A stretch of DNA of 64,000 nt from Paenibacillus macerans (GTDB lineage Bacteria > Bacillota > Bacilli > Paenibacillales > Paenibacillaceae), in the NCBI RefSeq assembly GCF_023715465.1, contig NZ_JAMBOE010000018.1, positions 53,160 to 117,159 on the forward strand, written 5' to 3'. Of this stretch, positions 24,531-32,767 are shown one piece after another (position 1 is the stretch's first letter; every line of letters begins with the position of its first letter). The notes under the pieces are model-generated. The model was not told the DNA's origin. It saw only the letters and a program-made list of their open reading frames with translations, and ran no database searches. Both the position numbers and the translations under genes were made by a program.

Positions 24531-25823
24531 ATGAGCTTAACAAAGGAACAAGGCCAACTCAGGCCCAAATCGAAGATTTATTACGGCTGGATTATCGTCC
24601 TGCTGACCTTTGCGACTTTGCTCGTATCGGCGGGCATCCGCTCGCTGCCCAGCGTTTTGCTCGTTCCGTTTGAGCATGAATTCGGCTGGAGCCGCGGCAG
24701 CATTTCCAGCGTCATCTCGTTAGGCATTTTTCTATACGGGCTGGTCGGCCCCTTCTCGGCAGCCCTGCTGCTGAAGTTCGGATTCCGCAAAGTCATCGTA
24801 TGTTCGCTGGCCATTTTAGGACTTAGCCTGGCCGTTACTCCTTTTATCCGCTCCTTGTGGCAATTCGAGCTGCTGTGGGGGCTAGTCTCCGGGCTGGCGA
24901 CAGGCATGATGGCCAATGTGCTGGGCGTGACGGTCAGCAATCAGTGGTTCGTGAAGCGCAGAGGGCTTGTCGTCGGCCTGTTGACGGCCAGCGCCGCCAC
25001 CGGCCAACTGCTGTTTCTGCCGCTGTTCGCCAAATTGACATCCGATTTCGGCTGGAGATACGCGGTTTATATCGCCGTGGCGAGCATCGTAATCGTGCTT
25101 GCGGCCGTAGCCGTCTGGATGCGCAATCACCCGTATGACGTGGGCGCCGCACCGTACGGTTCGAGTGAACCGGTGAAGCCGGCCCCTTTCCAAGGGAATA
25201 TTTTTCTCGCGCCGCTGCAAAATTTACGGTTGGCTTTGGGGAGCGCGACGTTTTGGCTGCTCGCCGGTACCTTCTTTTTTTGCGGCTTGTCTACAAACGG
25301 GCTCATCGGCACGCACCTGATCGCCGCCTGCGGAGATCACGGGATCCTAGAGGTGGCGGCTGCCGGGCTGCTTGCGATGATGGGGGTGTTCGATTTGTTC
25401 GGCACCACGATTTCGGGCTGGTTGTCCGACCGGTTCGACAGCCGTAAGCTGCTGTTCTGTTATTACGGGCTGCGCGGGTTGTCCCTGCTGTTTCTGCCCC
25501 TTGCGCTGAATAGCGCCTCACCTTACATGCTTGTTGTCTTCTCCGTATTTTACGGCCTCGATTGGATCGCGACCGTTCCGCCAACCGTCAAGCTTGCGGG
25601 CGAAGCGTTCGGGAAGGAGAAATCCGGCATGATCTTCGGTTGGGTCGTCGTCGCCCACCAGATCGGCGCTTCGGCAGCGGCTTACGGCGCAGGTGCTCTG
25701 CGCGACGCACTCGGCAGCTACTCCCAGGCTTTTGTCGTCGCCGGCTTCTTATGCTTCGTCGCCTCGGTGATGGCGGTGCAAATCCGCAAAAACCAAACCG
25801 GCAGCGCCCGGGCGGCGGCTTAA
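24531..25823 (+). CDS. MFS transporter, OFA/MCT-like
   Basis: 430-residue transporter with twelve predicted helices. The opening KIYYGWIIVLLTFATLLVSA and the FGWSRGSIS loop after helix 1 are typical of the oxalate/formate antiporter and monocarboxylate-like group (as in Bacillus YbfB). ATG 24531 follows AAAGGGAG; the in-frame ATG at 24492 lies inside the MarR operator and is rejected. The substrate is unknown, possibly an organic acid. Controlled with marR by paired operators. Confidence 0.9.
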   Translation: MSLTKEQGQLRPKSKIYYGWIIVLLTFATLLVSAGIRSLPSVLLVPFEHEFGWSRGSISSVISLGIFLYGLVGPFSAALLLKFGFRKVIVCSLAILGLSLAVTPFIRSLWQFELLWGLVSGLATGMMANVLGVTVSNQWFVKRRGLVVGLLTASAATGQLLFLPLFAKLTSDFGWRYAVYIAVASIVIVLAAVAVWMRNHPYDVGAAPYGSSEPVKPAPFQGNIFLAPLQNLRLALGSATFWLLAGTFFFCGLSTNGLIGTHLIAACGDHGILEVAAAGLLAMMGVFDLFGTTISGWLSDRFDSRKLLFCYYGLRGLSLLFLPLALNSASPYMLVVFSVFYGLDWIATVPPTVKLAGEAFGKEKSGMIFGWVVVAHQIGASAAAYGAGALRDALGSYSQAFVVAGFLCFVASVMAVQIRKNQTGSARAAA

Positions 25824-25935
25824 TCCGCCGTAAGAAAAACTTCTATAGAGTAAGTGAGTTTGCGTCAGAACTTCAGGCAGAATTGTAGTTGGGAAGCTCC
25901 GTTAGTGAGTTTGCGGTGGTAGCCACTACCTAGCG

Positions 25936-26131
25936 ATAGCGGTAATTTTTACCGCTATTTCGATATTCTCCCCCTTGTCAGCGGAATAGAGGAAATTTTG
26001 GGTCTTATTTTGATAAAAACCTTGGGTAGAACCCCCAACTGCCCCCATTTTCCAATAATAGCGGTAAAAAGTTCCTCTATTTCGAATAAGCACCCTGCTT
26101 TGGCAAAAATAAAGCCTTTTTTTACCGCTAT
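25936..26131. repeat. Tetrad repeat element, family A, copy 3
   Basis: Forward cores ATAGCGG (25936) and ATAGAGG (25986) and reverse cores CCTCTAT (26074) and CCGCTAT (26125-26131). Spacing is 50 and 51 nt and the span 196 bp, equal to the other two family A copies. It fills the gap between the convergent MFS and DUF3626 genes; nothing else is seen in 25824-26182. Confidence 0.75.
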
Positions 26132-26182
26132 TTCCGCAGACAAGGTACGCCTACTCCCAAATAAACTAACTCCCTTGACCAT

Positions 26183-27277
26183 TCAAGGGAGTTTAACCGG
26201 TTTCCCATACTTCACCAGCACATGCCACAGCAGCTTAAGCTCCTGCAGCACTTCCGCATAGGTGCCCCGGTCGCTCCAGGCCGCTGGGCCGCGTTTCAAG
26301 TCCATAGCCGCCTCGCCGATCATGCGAACATCCACGCGCCCCTGACGGGCAATACGCTTTGCCAGGGAAGGCATCGCCGGCCCCCGAAAATCGCTGGGCA
26401 CCTCCTCCACCGGAAGCGCAAAGCCTTGATGCCAATATAGCTTAATCGAATACCGGCGGCACAGCTGTTCCAGCGTTTCTCCCACCGGGGCGTTTTTGAA
26501 CGAAGGGTCGGCCACCAGCGCCTCGACGTCTTTTTCCAATGAAATGTCGCCGTGTACCTGGGCTTCGATATAATGGTTCAAGTTGCGCTGCGGCTCCCTC
26601 CCCGCCGGGTCGGGAAACGGCTGATCCAACCGGGCCAGCAAATGCTCGAAAAATTTCCGCGGTGTCAGCTCCTTTTCGCCAAGCGCGGAATCCCTGAGAA
26701 AAATCTCCTTCAGCAGAGCCGCCAAAATCATCTCAAACTCCGCCAACGTCCCTTTTTCCCTCGGGTCATCGTGGGAATCCATATACGTAAAGGTAGCCCG
26801 GCGGGTAACTTCCGGCGCCAGCAGGAAATAACACGACCCGAACCGTGGCGCCGGCCCGTCCGGATGAAGCATCAGGTTTAGGGCGCCGTATTTGGGCCGT
26901 TCGCCTGGCGCGGTGCTTTCCGATGGATAGGCTCCGCCGAATAGGCGTTGCTCCCAAAGATCCCGCGCCCCACCGGGGTAGGCCGTCACGCTGCCGCTGG
27001 ACAGCAGCGTCTCGAACTGGCTTTTATATAAGCCCTGCTCGACCATCGCCTCCGCAACACTGCGCATCATCGGATCCGGCCTGTCCGGATGAAAATGCAT
27101 CGCGATCCGCGCATGCGCCTTCAGTTTATCCATGGCCGCCTCGCATGTACCGGGAGCAATATTCGCCATATGCAAAATCTCCTCGATTTCTTGCCGCGCA
27201 CCCTCCTTATGTTTTGCCGCGTAATCCGTAACATGCTCTAATGCCAAGCTTTGCGAATGCGTTAGATTCATATACAA
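26183..27277 (-). CDS. DUF3626 domain protein
   Basis: 364 residues with the DUF3626 signature: MHFHPDRPD, then QFETLLSSGSVTAYPGGARD, WEQRLFGGAY and ERPKYGALNL. The fold and conserved His/Arg/Asp residues have suggested ADP-ribosyltransferase-like or toxin-like activities, but function is not established. No signal peptide. TTG 27277 is preferred because GAGGAA lies 11 nt upstream; the ATG at 27271 is further from it. Monocistronic. Confidence 0.85.
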   Translation of the reverse strand: MYMNLTHSQSLALEHVTDYAAKHKEGARQEIEEILHMANIAPGTCEAAMDKLKAHARIAMHFHPDRPDPMMRSVAEAMVEQGLYKSQFETLLSSGSVTAYPGGARDLWEQRLFGGAYPSESTAPGERPKYGALNLMLHPDGPAPRFGSCYFLLAPEVTRRATFTYMDSHDDPREKGTLAEFEMILAALLKEIFLRDSALGEKELTPRKFFEHLLARLDQPFPDPAGREPQRNLNHYIEAQVHGDISLEKDVEALVADPSFKNAPVGETLEQLCRRYSIKLYWHQGFALPVEEVPSDFRGPAMPSLAKRIARQGRVDVRMIGEAAMDLKRGPAAWSDRGTYAEVLQELKLLWHVLVKYGKPVKLP

Positions 27278-27401
27278 GTACCTGCACTTTCCTCGTTTAG
27301 CTTCTCAACATAAACTTTTAATTTATTAGTATAGGCCCAATCTTTAGAATGCGAAATGATGTTGATCTTATAGACATTAAGCTTCCCACGAAATTTCAGG
27401 A

Positions 27402-27430
27402 TTGACAAACCGCCTTTCTTTGTAATAAAT
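27402..27430 (+). promoter_or_regulatory. Candidate promoter of the CTP-synthase-like gene
   Basis: A perfect TTGACA (27402-27407), a 17-bp spacer and ATAAAT (27425-27430). It lies about 50 bp before the start codon. Confidence 0.5.
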
Positions 27431-27477
27431 TGGTGCCTTGTTGAAAAATCAATGTGATGCAAAGGAGCGATACAGGA

Positions 27478-28179
27478 ATGATTCGTATTGGATTGATCGG
27501 AGATTATAACCCGCAAGTTAAAGCTCATGTCGCCATTCCGGAAGCGATCCGGCTGGCGGCCACGGATTTGGGAGGCGAAGCGCAGTTTGAATGGATACCA
27601 ACGCCTTCGCTGGAGCACGATGCAACACGGAAGCTGGCCGGTTACCATGCGTTATGGACCGTTCCTGCCAGCCCCTACGCCAGTACGTTGGGCGCGTTAA
27701 ACGGAATCGAATACGCCCGGACGCAGCAAGTCCCCTTTTTGGGAACATGCGGCGGCTTTCAGCATATGGTGCTTGAGTTTGCCAGAAACGTGCTGGGCGT
27801 GAAAGAAGCCGATCACGCGGAAATGAACCCGGAGGCCTCCAAACTGTTCATTACTCCGCTTACCTGTTCGGTTAGTGAAACCACCCATACCTTCCGCCTG
27901 AAGGATGGTTCAAAAGCTGCGGCTATTTACGGGGCCCAAGAAATCAGCGAGCAGTATGGCATATGCAACTACGGGATAAATCATGAATATGCCCCTTTGC
28001 TTGAAAAAGCGGGTCTGCGGGCCGTTGGCGTGGATATCGAAGGGGAAACCCGGATCATGGAGCTGGAGCAGCATCCTTTTTACATGGGGACGTTGTTTCA
28101 GCCCGAGCGATCGGCGTTTAAAGGCATCGTTCATCCGTTGATCAAGGCATTTGTGCAGGCGGCGGTGATCGTTAAATAA
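27478..28179 (+). CDS. CTP-synthase C-terminal-region-related protein (class I glutaminase fold)
   Basis: 233 residues equal to the stand-alone glutaminase half of CTP synthase; the synthetase half is absent. The nucleophile elbow is FLGTCGGFQH with Cys91. The usual FHPE of CTP synthase is FQPE here (Gln208, Glu210), so the catalytic His is lost and glutamine hydrolysis is unlikely. The family is annotated as a (seleno)protein because some members carry Sec at the Cys position. AAAGGAG lies 9 nt before ATG 27478, deciding it over 27454. Function unknown. Confidence 0.85.
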   Translation: MIRIGLIGDYNPQVKAHVAIPEAIRLAATDLGGEAQFEWIPTPSLEHDATRKLAGYHALWTVPASPYASTLGALNGIEYARTQQVPFLGTCGGFQHMVLEFARNVLGVKEADHAEMNPEASKLFITPLTCSVSETTHTFRLKDGSKAAAIYGAQEISEQYGICNYGINHEYAPLLEKAGLRAVGVDIEGETRIMELEQHPFYMGTLFQPERSAFKGIVHPLIKAFVQAAVIVK

Positions 28180-28275
28180 CACCAAAATTCGCGGCTCCTT
28201 TATCTATGCGATGGACTGATTTATGATAGAATAATCATGTTTAACGAAATGAATTAGAGAAAGGGACGTCTTGGA

Positions 28276-28845
28276 TTGGCACAGTTATTTTTCAAATACG
28301 GGGCAATGAACAGCGGCAAATCGATCGAAATTTTGAAGGTTGCCCACAATTACGAAGAACAGAACAAACCCGTGCTTATTTTTACTTCAGGCATCGACAA
28401 CCGCGATGAAGTCGGTTTCGTCTCGTCCCGGATCGGCTTGCGGCGGGAAGCCATCCCAATTTACGAGGATACCGATATTTTCGAAATCGTCCGAACCCAT
28501 ATCCCCAAACTGTACTGCGTGCTGGTGGACGAATGCCAGTTCCTGAGCGAAGGCAGCATTAAGCAATTGGTCCGGATCGTCGATGAGCTGGATATTCCGG
28601 TGATGGCATTCGGGCTGAAAAACGACTTCCAAAACCACTTGTTCGAAGGAAGCCGGCTCCTGCTCATCTACGCCGACAAAATCGAAGAAATGAAGACAAT
28701 TTGCTGGTTCTGCGCACGCAAAGCAACGATGAACCTGCGGGTGGAAAACGGCAAACCCGTCTACACGGGAGAGCAAATCCAAATCGGCGGCAATGAATCG
28801 TATTACCCGGTCTGCCGCAAGTGTCACACGAATCCGCCGTTGTAA
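28276..28845 (+). CDS. tdk: Thymidine kinase
   Basis: Phosphorylates thymidine to dTMP for nucleotide salvage. 189 residues with Walker A GAMNSGKS (9-16), a DECQF Walker B-like motif (VLVDECQFL) and the zinc-ribbon cysteines CWFC and CRKC. The start is TTG 28276, with AAAGGG about 10 nt upstream; no ATG is available. It is monocistronic, not in the usual prfA/rpmE neighbourhood. Confidence 0.95.
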   Translation: MAQLFFKYGAMNSGKSIEILKVAHNYEEQNKPVLIFTSGIDNRDEVGFVSSRIGLRREAIPIYEDTDIFEIVRTHIPKLYCVLVDECQFLSEGSIKQLVRIVDELDIPVMAFGLKNDFQNHLFEGSRLLLIYADKIEEMKTICWFCARKATMNLRVENGKPVYTGEQIQIGGNESYYPVCRKCHTNPPL

Positions 28846-28986
28846 TTGTATAAAGTGAGTAAGAGAAACGCCTGACGGCGTCCTTTAATGGCTCTGACTT
28901 CTACTTCGGAGCGATTACACGACTTTAATGGCGGGCCGAACAGTAGGCGTCGAGTACCTCGGCCCTTTCCAATCTGTGGACGCTGC

Positions 28987-29173
28987 TCTAACGGACACCA
29001 GCGACCTTATCCGCCCATTTCCCGGGTATTTCCCAGCCTAACGGACCCACATGCTTCTATTTCGCTCTAAACCAGTTCATCCAGGCCGATTTGAGGTAAA
29101 TAAGGTCGTCTGTGTCCGTTTACATTTTGCAAACCTCCGTTTTTCCGAAAATAACGGCTCTGGTGTCCCTTAG
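28987..29173. repeat. Tetrad repeat element, family B, copy 1
   Basis: Forward cores TAACGGAC at 28989 and 29039 (50 nt apart), each followed by a CCAGCGACCTTAT-like or similar arm. Reverse cores end at 29122 and 29172, also 50 nt apart. The span is 184 bp. It lies between convergent tdk and the methyltransferase gene and strongly resembles 63514-63700, including CCCATTTCCCGGGTATTTC. The remainder of 28846-29316 holds a weak hairpin after tdk and a terminator at 29258. Confidence 0.75.
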
Positions 29174-29257
29174 CCCCCTCCAGGTCCCTCTTCTCCTCCC
29201 CTCTCTACCTGAGCATCGCCATCTACCATGCCCGAAATTTTATAAATTCTAGAAGGT

Positions 29258-29290
29258 AAAAAAAGGACGAGGGGCATCCCCCTGCCTTCT
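29258..29290 (-). terminator. Terminator of the methyltransferase operon
   Basis: On the minus strand an AAGG...GGGG-ATG-CCCC...CCTT stem is followed by seven T residues. It lies 27 nt after the methyltransferase stop. Confidence 0.7.
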
Positions 29291-29316
29291 TGCGTTAAAC
29301 GGACAAGCCGGAACCG

Positions 29317-30045
29317 TTACACCGTAGATTGCTCATCGGCCCGTATTCCCCGCTCCCCTACAATCACGAATACCCCCATCCTTTTCAGAAACGGCAGGTA
29401 AAACTGGTAAGGAGGCTGGTTTACGGGGACGATCCGATTTAGGAACGCTTCCGCTCCCGCAGGGAACCGCGAACCGTGCTGCCCGTAGAAGTCGGCCGCG
29501 TCCTCGCGGGATACAAAAGGCTGGCCAAATTCCAGCGCCGCCTCTTGCCGGGAATAGCGAACTCCACTTTCGCGCAGACGCTCCTCGAGCTTGCCCGCCG
29601 TGAGCCGCATCCGGCCCGCCCCGGCCCCGCTTTGTCCCGTCAAGTTGCTGCCTTCATCCAAATCGACAATAACAATCAGCTTGCGGCAATACGGTAAAAA
29701 GCGTTCGGCCGACTGGCTGCCGAAATAGGACAGCAAAATGACGTCGCACCATGGTTCGCTTTCTAAGCCGTCGTTAAGCCGCACTTCGATATTGCCGATT
29801 TGCTTGGCGGCTATATCTTCGGTCAGCGAAGCCAGGGCGGCTTCGTTGATATCCACGCACACGATTTTGCCCACACTGTCATGCCACTGCTGCGACAGGA
29901 GCCCGAGGCCGCAGCCGATGTCAAACAAAGTTTCGCTGCCCGCAATGAGGGGGCGCAACTGCTCCGCCAGCTTTTCGTGAAATCCGGTGTAGGCACTGGC
30001 TGCCTTAAACCAGCCGATCGTATTCGCATTCCAGGTAAACTGCAT
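29317..30045 (-). CDS. Class I SAM-dependent methyltransferase
   Basis: 242 residues. Motif I is LFDIGCGLGLLS and the acidic end of strand 2 is IVCVDINEAAL. The C-terminal half is divergent, so the substrate is unknown. Start ATG 30045 has AGGGGG six nt upstream; the ATG at 30063 overlaps the previous stop. It is the last gene of a four-gene operon (GTPase, ABC ATPase, DUF364, methyltransferase), which suggests modification of a metal ligand or cofactor. That role is inference. Confidence 0.85.
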   Translation of the reverse strand: MQFTWNANTIGWFKAASAYTGFHEKLAEQLRPLIAGSETLFDIGCGLGLLSQQWHDSVGKIVCVDINEAALASLTEDIAAKQIGNIEVRLNDGLESEPWCDVILLSYFGSQSAERFLPYCRKLIVIVDLDEGSNLTGQSGAGAGRMRLTAGKLEERLRESGVRYSRQEAALEFGQPFVSREDAADFYGQHGSRFPAGAEAFLNRIVPVNQPPYQFYLPFLKRMGVFVIVGERGIRADEQSTV

Positions 30046-30059
30046 CGTTATCCCCCTAT

Positions 30060-30818
30060 TCATGATTGAAATCTCAGGCTTGTTTTCTGAGCCGACGCGT
30101 AAATTTTGCCGCTTTCCTGGCCGCAGCAGATGCGCCGGGCCCGCTCGCCGTCCTTGATCATGATCCCGGACAGATCGGAGACGCCAAACTGCTCAAGCAC
30201 TGGCGCCATAGGCGTCGAGGGACCGACGATGACCACCTTGGCCCCCCGGGACAACTCCAAAAGGCGTGGCATCGCTTTATTGGTCAGAGCGGCGCTGGTG
30301 ATGACGACAAATTCGGCCTCCGGCATAATATATTCGGCAGCGGTATACGGAAAATCGCCCTCCTTCGGCTCGAATTCCAGAACCGACAGGTCGCACACCG
30401 GCCGGAACAGCTGATCCAGATAATGAAAATGCCCCACCACCGCCACTTTTTTGTCTCTGATGGCCGCTTGGTAGGAGATGAACGGATCGTATATCCGATC
30501 CTCCGTAAAGCGGGCGCCCAAAACGGGGACCCCGTTGGCCACGGCGACGGGCAAAGCATTGTAATAGGCGTTGATCGCCGCCTGGCCGATGCCGGCTTCC
30601 TGCAGATTCCACGACTTCACGCATGCGGCAAGATCCCGAAGCTTCATTCCCGGATTTTTATGTCTGAGAGTGGTCGGTCTAGTCCTTCCCGTCGGCGCTC
30701 CGCTGAAGCCGCAGCCCACATTGCTGCGTACGAATGCCGTGCCGGGTCCGCACACCAAATCCTCTACCGTACAGGAATCGTCAATCCCTTCAATTAACGC
30801 GTCGTATAGTTCCCACAT
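30060..30818 (-). CDS. DUF364/DUF4213 family, putative heavy-metal chelation protein
   Basis: 252 residues. The N-terminal part (to about 85) corresponds to DUF4213 with VRSNVGCGFSGAP and a GIGQAAINAYYN segment; the rest is the Rossmann-like DUF364 domain (KKVAVVGHFHYLDQL, FVVITSAALTNKAMPRLLEL, VVIVGPSTPMAP). The family has been linked to metal chelation or corrinoid chemistry by resemblance only. ATG 30818 has GGGAG 8 nt upstream, preferred over GTG 30824. It sits between the ABC ATPase and methyltransferase genes. Confidence 0.85.
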   Translation of the reverse strand: MWELYDALIEGIDDSCTVEDLVCGPGTAFVRSNVGCGFSGAPTGRTRPTTLRHKNPGMKLRDLAACVKSWNLQEAGIGQAAINAYYNALPVAVANGVPVLGARFTEDRIYDPFISYQAAIRDKKVAVVGHFHYLDQLFRPVCDLSVLEFEPKEGDFPYTAAEYIMPEAEFVVITSAALTNKAMPRLLELSRGAKVVIVGPSTPMAPVLEQFGVSDLSGIMIKDGERARRICCGQESGKIYASAQKTSLRFQS

Positions 30819-30874
30819 ACCCACTTCTCCCGTCTATAAAAGAGGTATCAAAGCCTGACTTTTTGAACTCGCAC

Positions 30875-31888
30875 TTAAAGTGCCGGGGCGTTAATCAGCT
30901 CGCCCTGGCGCAGCCGGCGGCGCACCTCCATCAGCACCTCGTCAAGCGCTTCGATCCGAACCAGGCTCTCCTGCTCTTCAGCCGTCTTTTCGATCACCTT
31001 ATGGATGCCGCCGCCCCGGATCACGATCCGTTTGTGGGCACTAAGCGCCAGCAGCGGATCATGAGTGGAAATCAGTACGATTTTATCTTTGCTGGCCAGC
31101 AAATTCACCGCCTGTTTCCGGTCAATGCCGGCGTTCTCGATCTCATCGATCAAAACGATCGGCGAAACGCTCATATAAGCCGTATCGGCAATCATCAAAG
31201 CCCGCGATTGACCGCCGGAAAGCTGGGTTACCTTCGTGTCCAGGCCAAACTTCTCTCCCGCCAGCCGGTTGGCGCAGTCGAAGCACTGCTGAATCACCGC
31301 TTCTTTGTCCGCACATAGGCGGCTTTGGGCATGCATATCCAGGAACTCCCCGACACTAAGGTCTACCACAAAGTTCATATTCTGCGAAAGCTGCGCCACC
31401 AGCTTCCCCTCCATCCCAAACCGCTCCTCATCCTCCAGCGGCTTGTCATTGACCAGAATTCGCCTCCGCGTAGGCGTATCGCCTTGGGCAACGCATTCGA
31501 TGTCGGCAAGCAGCCGGCTTTTGCCTGAGCCCGTAGGCCCTACGATGCCGATGATTTCCCCGGTTCGGATCGTCAGGCTGATTTGCTCGGGATTGCCGCT
31601 TTTATCCCGGCCCCCAAGCAGGGTAATCGAACGGATTTCGCTTTCAAGCGTTTCGCTCTCCAGCATCGTCTCCAAAAAAGCGGCAAACTGAAAAGGGACT
31701 TCCACACGGGTGCAGCCGAACTCCAGCAGGCGTTCCTCATTCACTTGTTCCAACGCGGCGAACAGCGTTTGCTCCCAAGGCAGGTCATCCAGGCCGAAAT
31801 TAAGCAAAAAATCGCGTGCAATCGGGTACAACTCCACAATCCTAGCGATTGGGCTTGTTTCGATCAGCTGTTGAAATTTCATCACCAT
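30875..31888 (-). CDS. Soluble ABC-type ATPase with N-terminal DUF1858-like region
   Basis: 337 residues. Residues 12-60 resemble DUF1858 (ARIVELYPIARDFLLNFGLD). The ATPase has Walker A GPTGSGKS (117-124), signature LSGGQS (223-228) and Walker B VLIDEIE (245-251). There are no membrane segments and no permease in this operon. It starts 7 nt after the GTPase stop (AGGTGA at the junction serves as ribosome site). The operon context suggests energy-dependent release or remodelling of a metal cofactor rather than transport; this is inference. Confidence 0.85.
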   Translation of the reverse strand: MVMKFQQLIETSPIARIVELYPIARDFLLNFGLDDLPWEQTLFAALEQVNEERLLEFGCTRVEVPFQFAAFLETMLESETLESEIRSITLLGGRDKSGNPEQISLTIRTGEIIGIVGPTGSGKSRLLADIECVAQGDTPTRRRILVNDKPLEDEERFGMEGKLVAQLSQNMNFVVDLSVGEFLDMHAQSRLCADKEAVIQQCFDCANRLAGEKFGLDTKVTQLSGGQSRALMIADTAYMSVSPIVLIDEIENAGIDRKQAVNLLASKDKIVLISTHDPLLALSAHKRIVIRGGGIHKVIEKTAEEQESLVRIEALDEVLMEVRRRLRQGELINAPAL

Positions 31889-31894
31889 CCATCA

Positions 31895-32578
31895 TCACCT
31901 GAACTCCATTTTTTTCATCATGCCCATCTGATAGCTCTCGCCAATGCGCATTTCCCCCGTACAGTAGGAGCATACCGAGGCTGGCGTCGTAAACCGCAGC
32001 CTGGCATCCCTTAGCGTCATAGTCTCGGCAGCCTTGGCCACATGCTTGCCAAGCATAAAAGCGCCCTGGCCGGTAATGCCGTTGACAAACAGAATTGCGG
32101 CCCGGCCGTTCACCTGGCGGACATTGAAACGAAATACTTCGCGCTCCGCCTGCGAGACGATGTCTCCCTTCGTAATCACAATCACATCCGCCAGTTTGAG
32201 CATGCCGATTTTGCGCGGCGTCTGCACGCCCGATAAACAGTCGATGACGCAAACTCCCAACACACCGCGGATATAAGGGGAACAGCGATTGCACAGGCCG
32301 GCGCTCTCCGTTATCAGCACATCCAGCCCGATGCCTCTCCCCCACTCCACACTGTCCTCGATGTTGCTGACGAAAAAATGATCGGGACAAACTTTGCCGG
32401 AGTACCCTACCTGTACGGGCAGGCCCGCTTCCTTGTACCGAAGCTGGTCGAAGGTCGTAAGGCAGTCGAATTTAATCACGCCAAGCGTTTGTTTCTGCTC
32501 CCGCAAGCTCTCGGCAAGCTGTAAAATCACCGATGTCTTCCCCGATGAAGGCGGGCCCGCTACAGTAACCAACTTCAT
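31895..32578 (-). CDS. SIMIBI-class GTPase with two CxxC motifs (HypB/UreG/CobW-like)
   Basis: 227 residues. The P-loop is GPPSSGKT (8-15) and a TKGD motif at 136-139 is the probable base-specificity element. Two cysteine pairs, CNRC (96-99) and CSYC (203-206), could bind a metal; the first lies where HypB and UreG carry their metal site. The C-terminus is Met-rich (MGMMKKMEFR). It is the first gene of the minus-strand operon and divergent from a FecCD-type importer, fitting a role in metal insertion. Confidence 0.85.
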   Translation of the reverse strand: MKLVTVAGPPSSGKTSVILQLAESLREQKQTLGVIKFDCLTTFDQLRYKEAGLPVQVGYSGKVCPDHFFVSNIEDSVEWGRGIGLDVLITESAGLCNRCSPYIRGVLGVCVIDCLSGVQTPRKIGMLKLADVIVITKGDIVSQAEREVFRFNVRQVNGRAAILFVNGITGQGAFMLGKHVAKAAETMTLRDARLRFTTPASVCSYCTGEMRIGESYQMGMMKKMEFR

Positions 32579-32655
32579 GCTTCACCCTCCGAAAAATTTA
32601 TTATCTTTAAATTTACAGAAAAAAACTGCTAATCGGCAGTGTTGTTGATCACTAA

Positions 32656-32691
32656 TTATAACTAAATATATTTATTTATATCTAATTATAA
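32656..32691. promoter_or_regulatory. 36-bp AT-rich imperfect palindrome, probable shared operator
   Basis: Half-sites TTATAACTAAATATA and TATATCTAATTATAA are inverted with a 6-nt centre; only two of fifteen paired positions fail. It lies between the divergent GTPase and permease operons, 7 bp upstream of the permease -35. Confidence 0.55.
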
Positions 32692-32698
32692 TTTTCAA

Positions 32699-32728
32699 TT
32701 GACAACATATGCAGCCGATTGCTACAAT
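32699..32728 (+). promoter_or_regulatory. Promoter of the FecCD-type transporter operon
   Basis: A perfect TTGACA (32699-32704), an 18-bp spacer and TACAAT (32723-32728), about 40 bp before the TTG start. Confidence 0.65.
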
Positions 32729-32767
32729 GGGCGACAAAAATGAGCATACCGGAGGTGGGGAAACCGC

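Noticed and set aside
28868..28892. Terminator after tdk
   Set aside because: An ACGCC-TGAC-GGCGT hairpin exists but is short and followed only by CCTTT, too weak to call.
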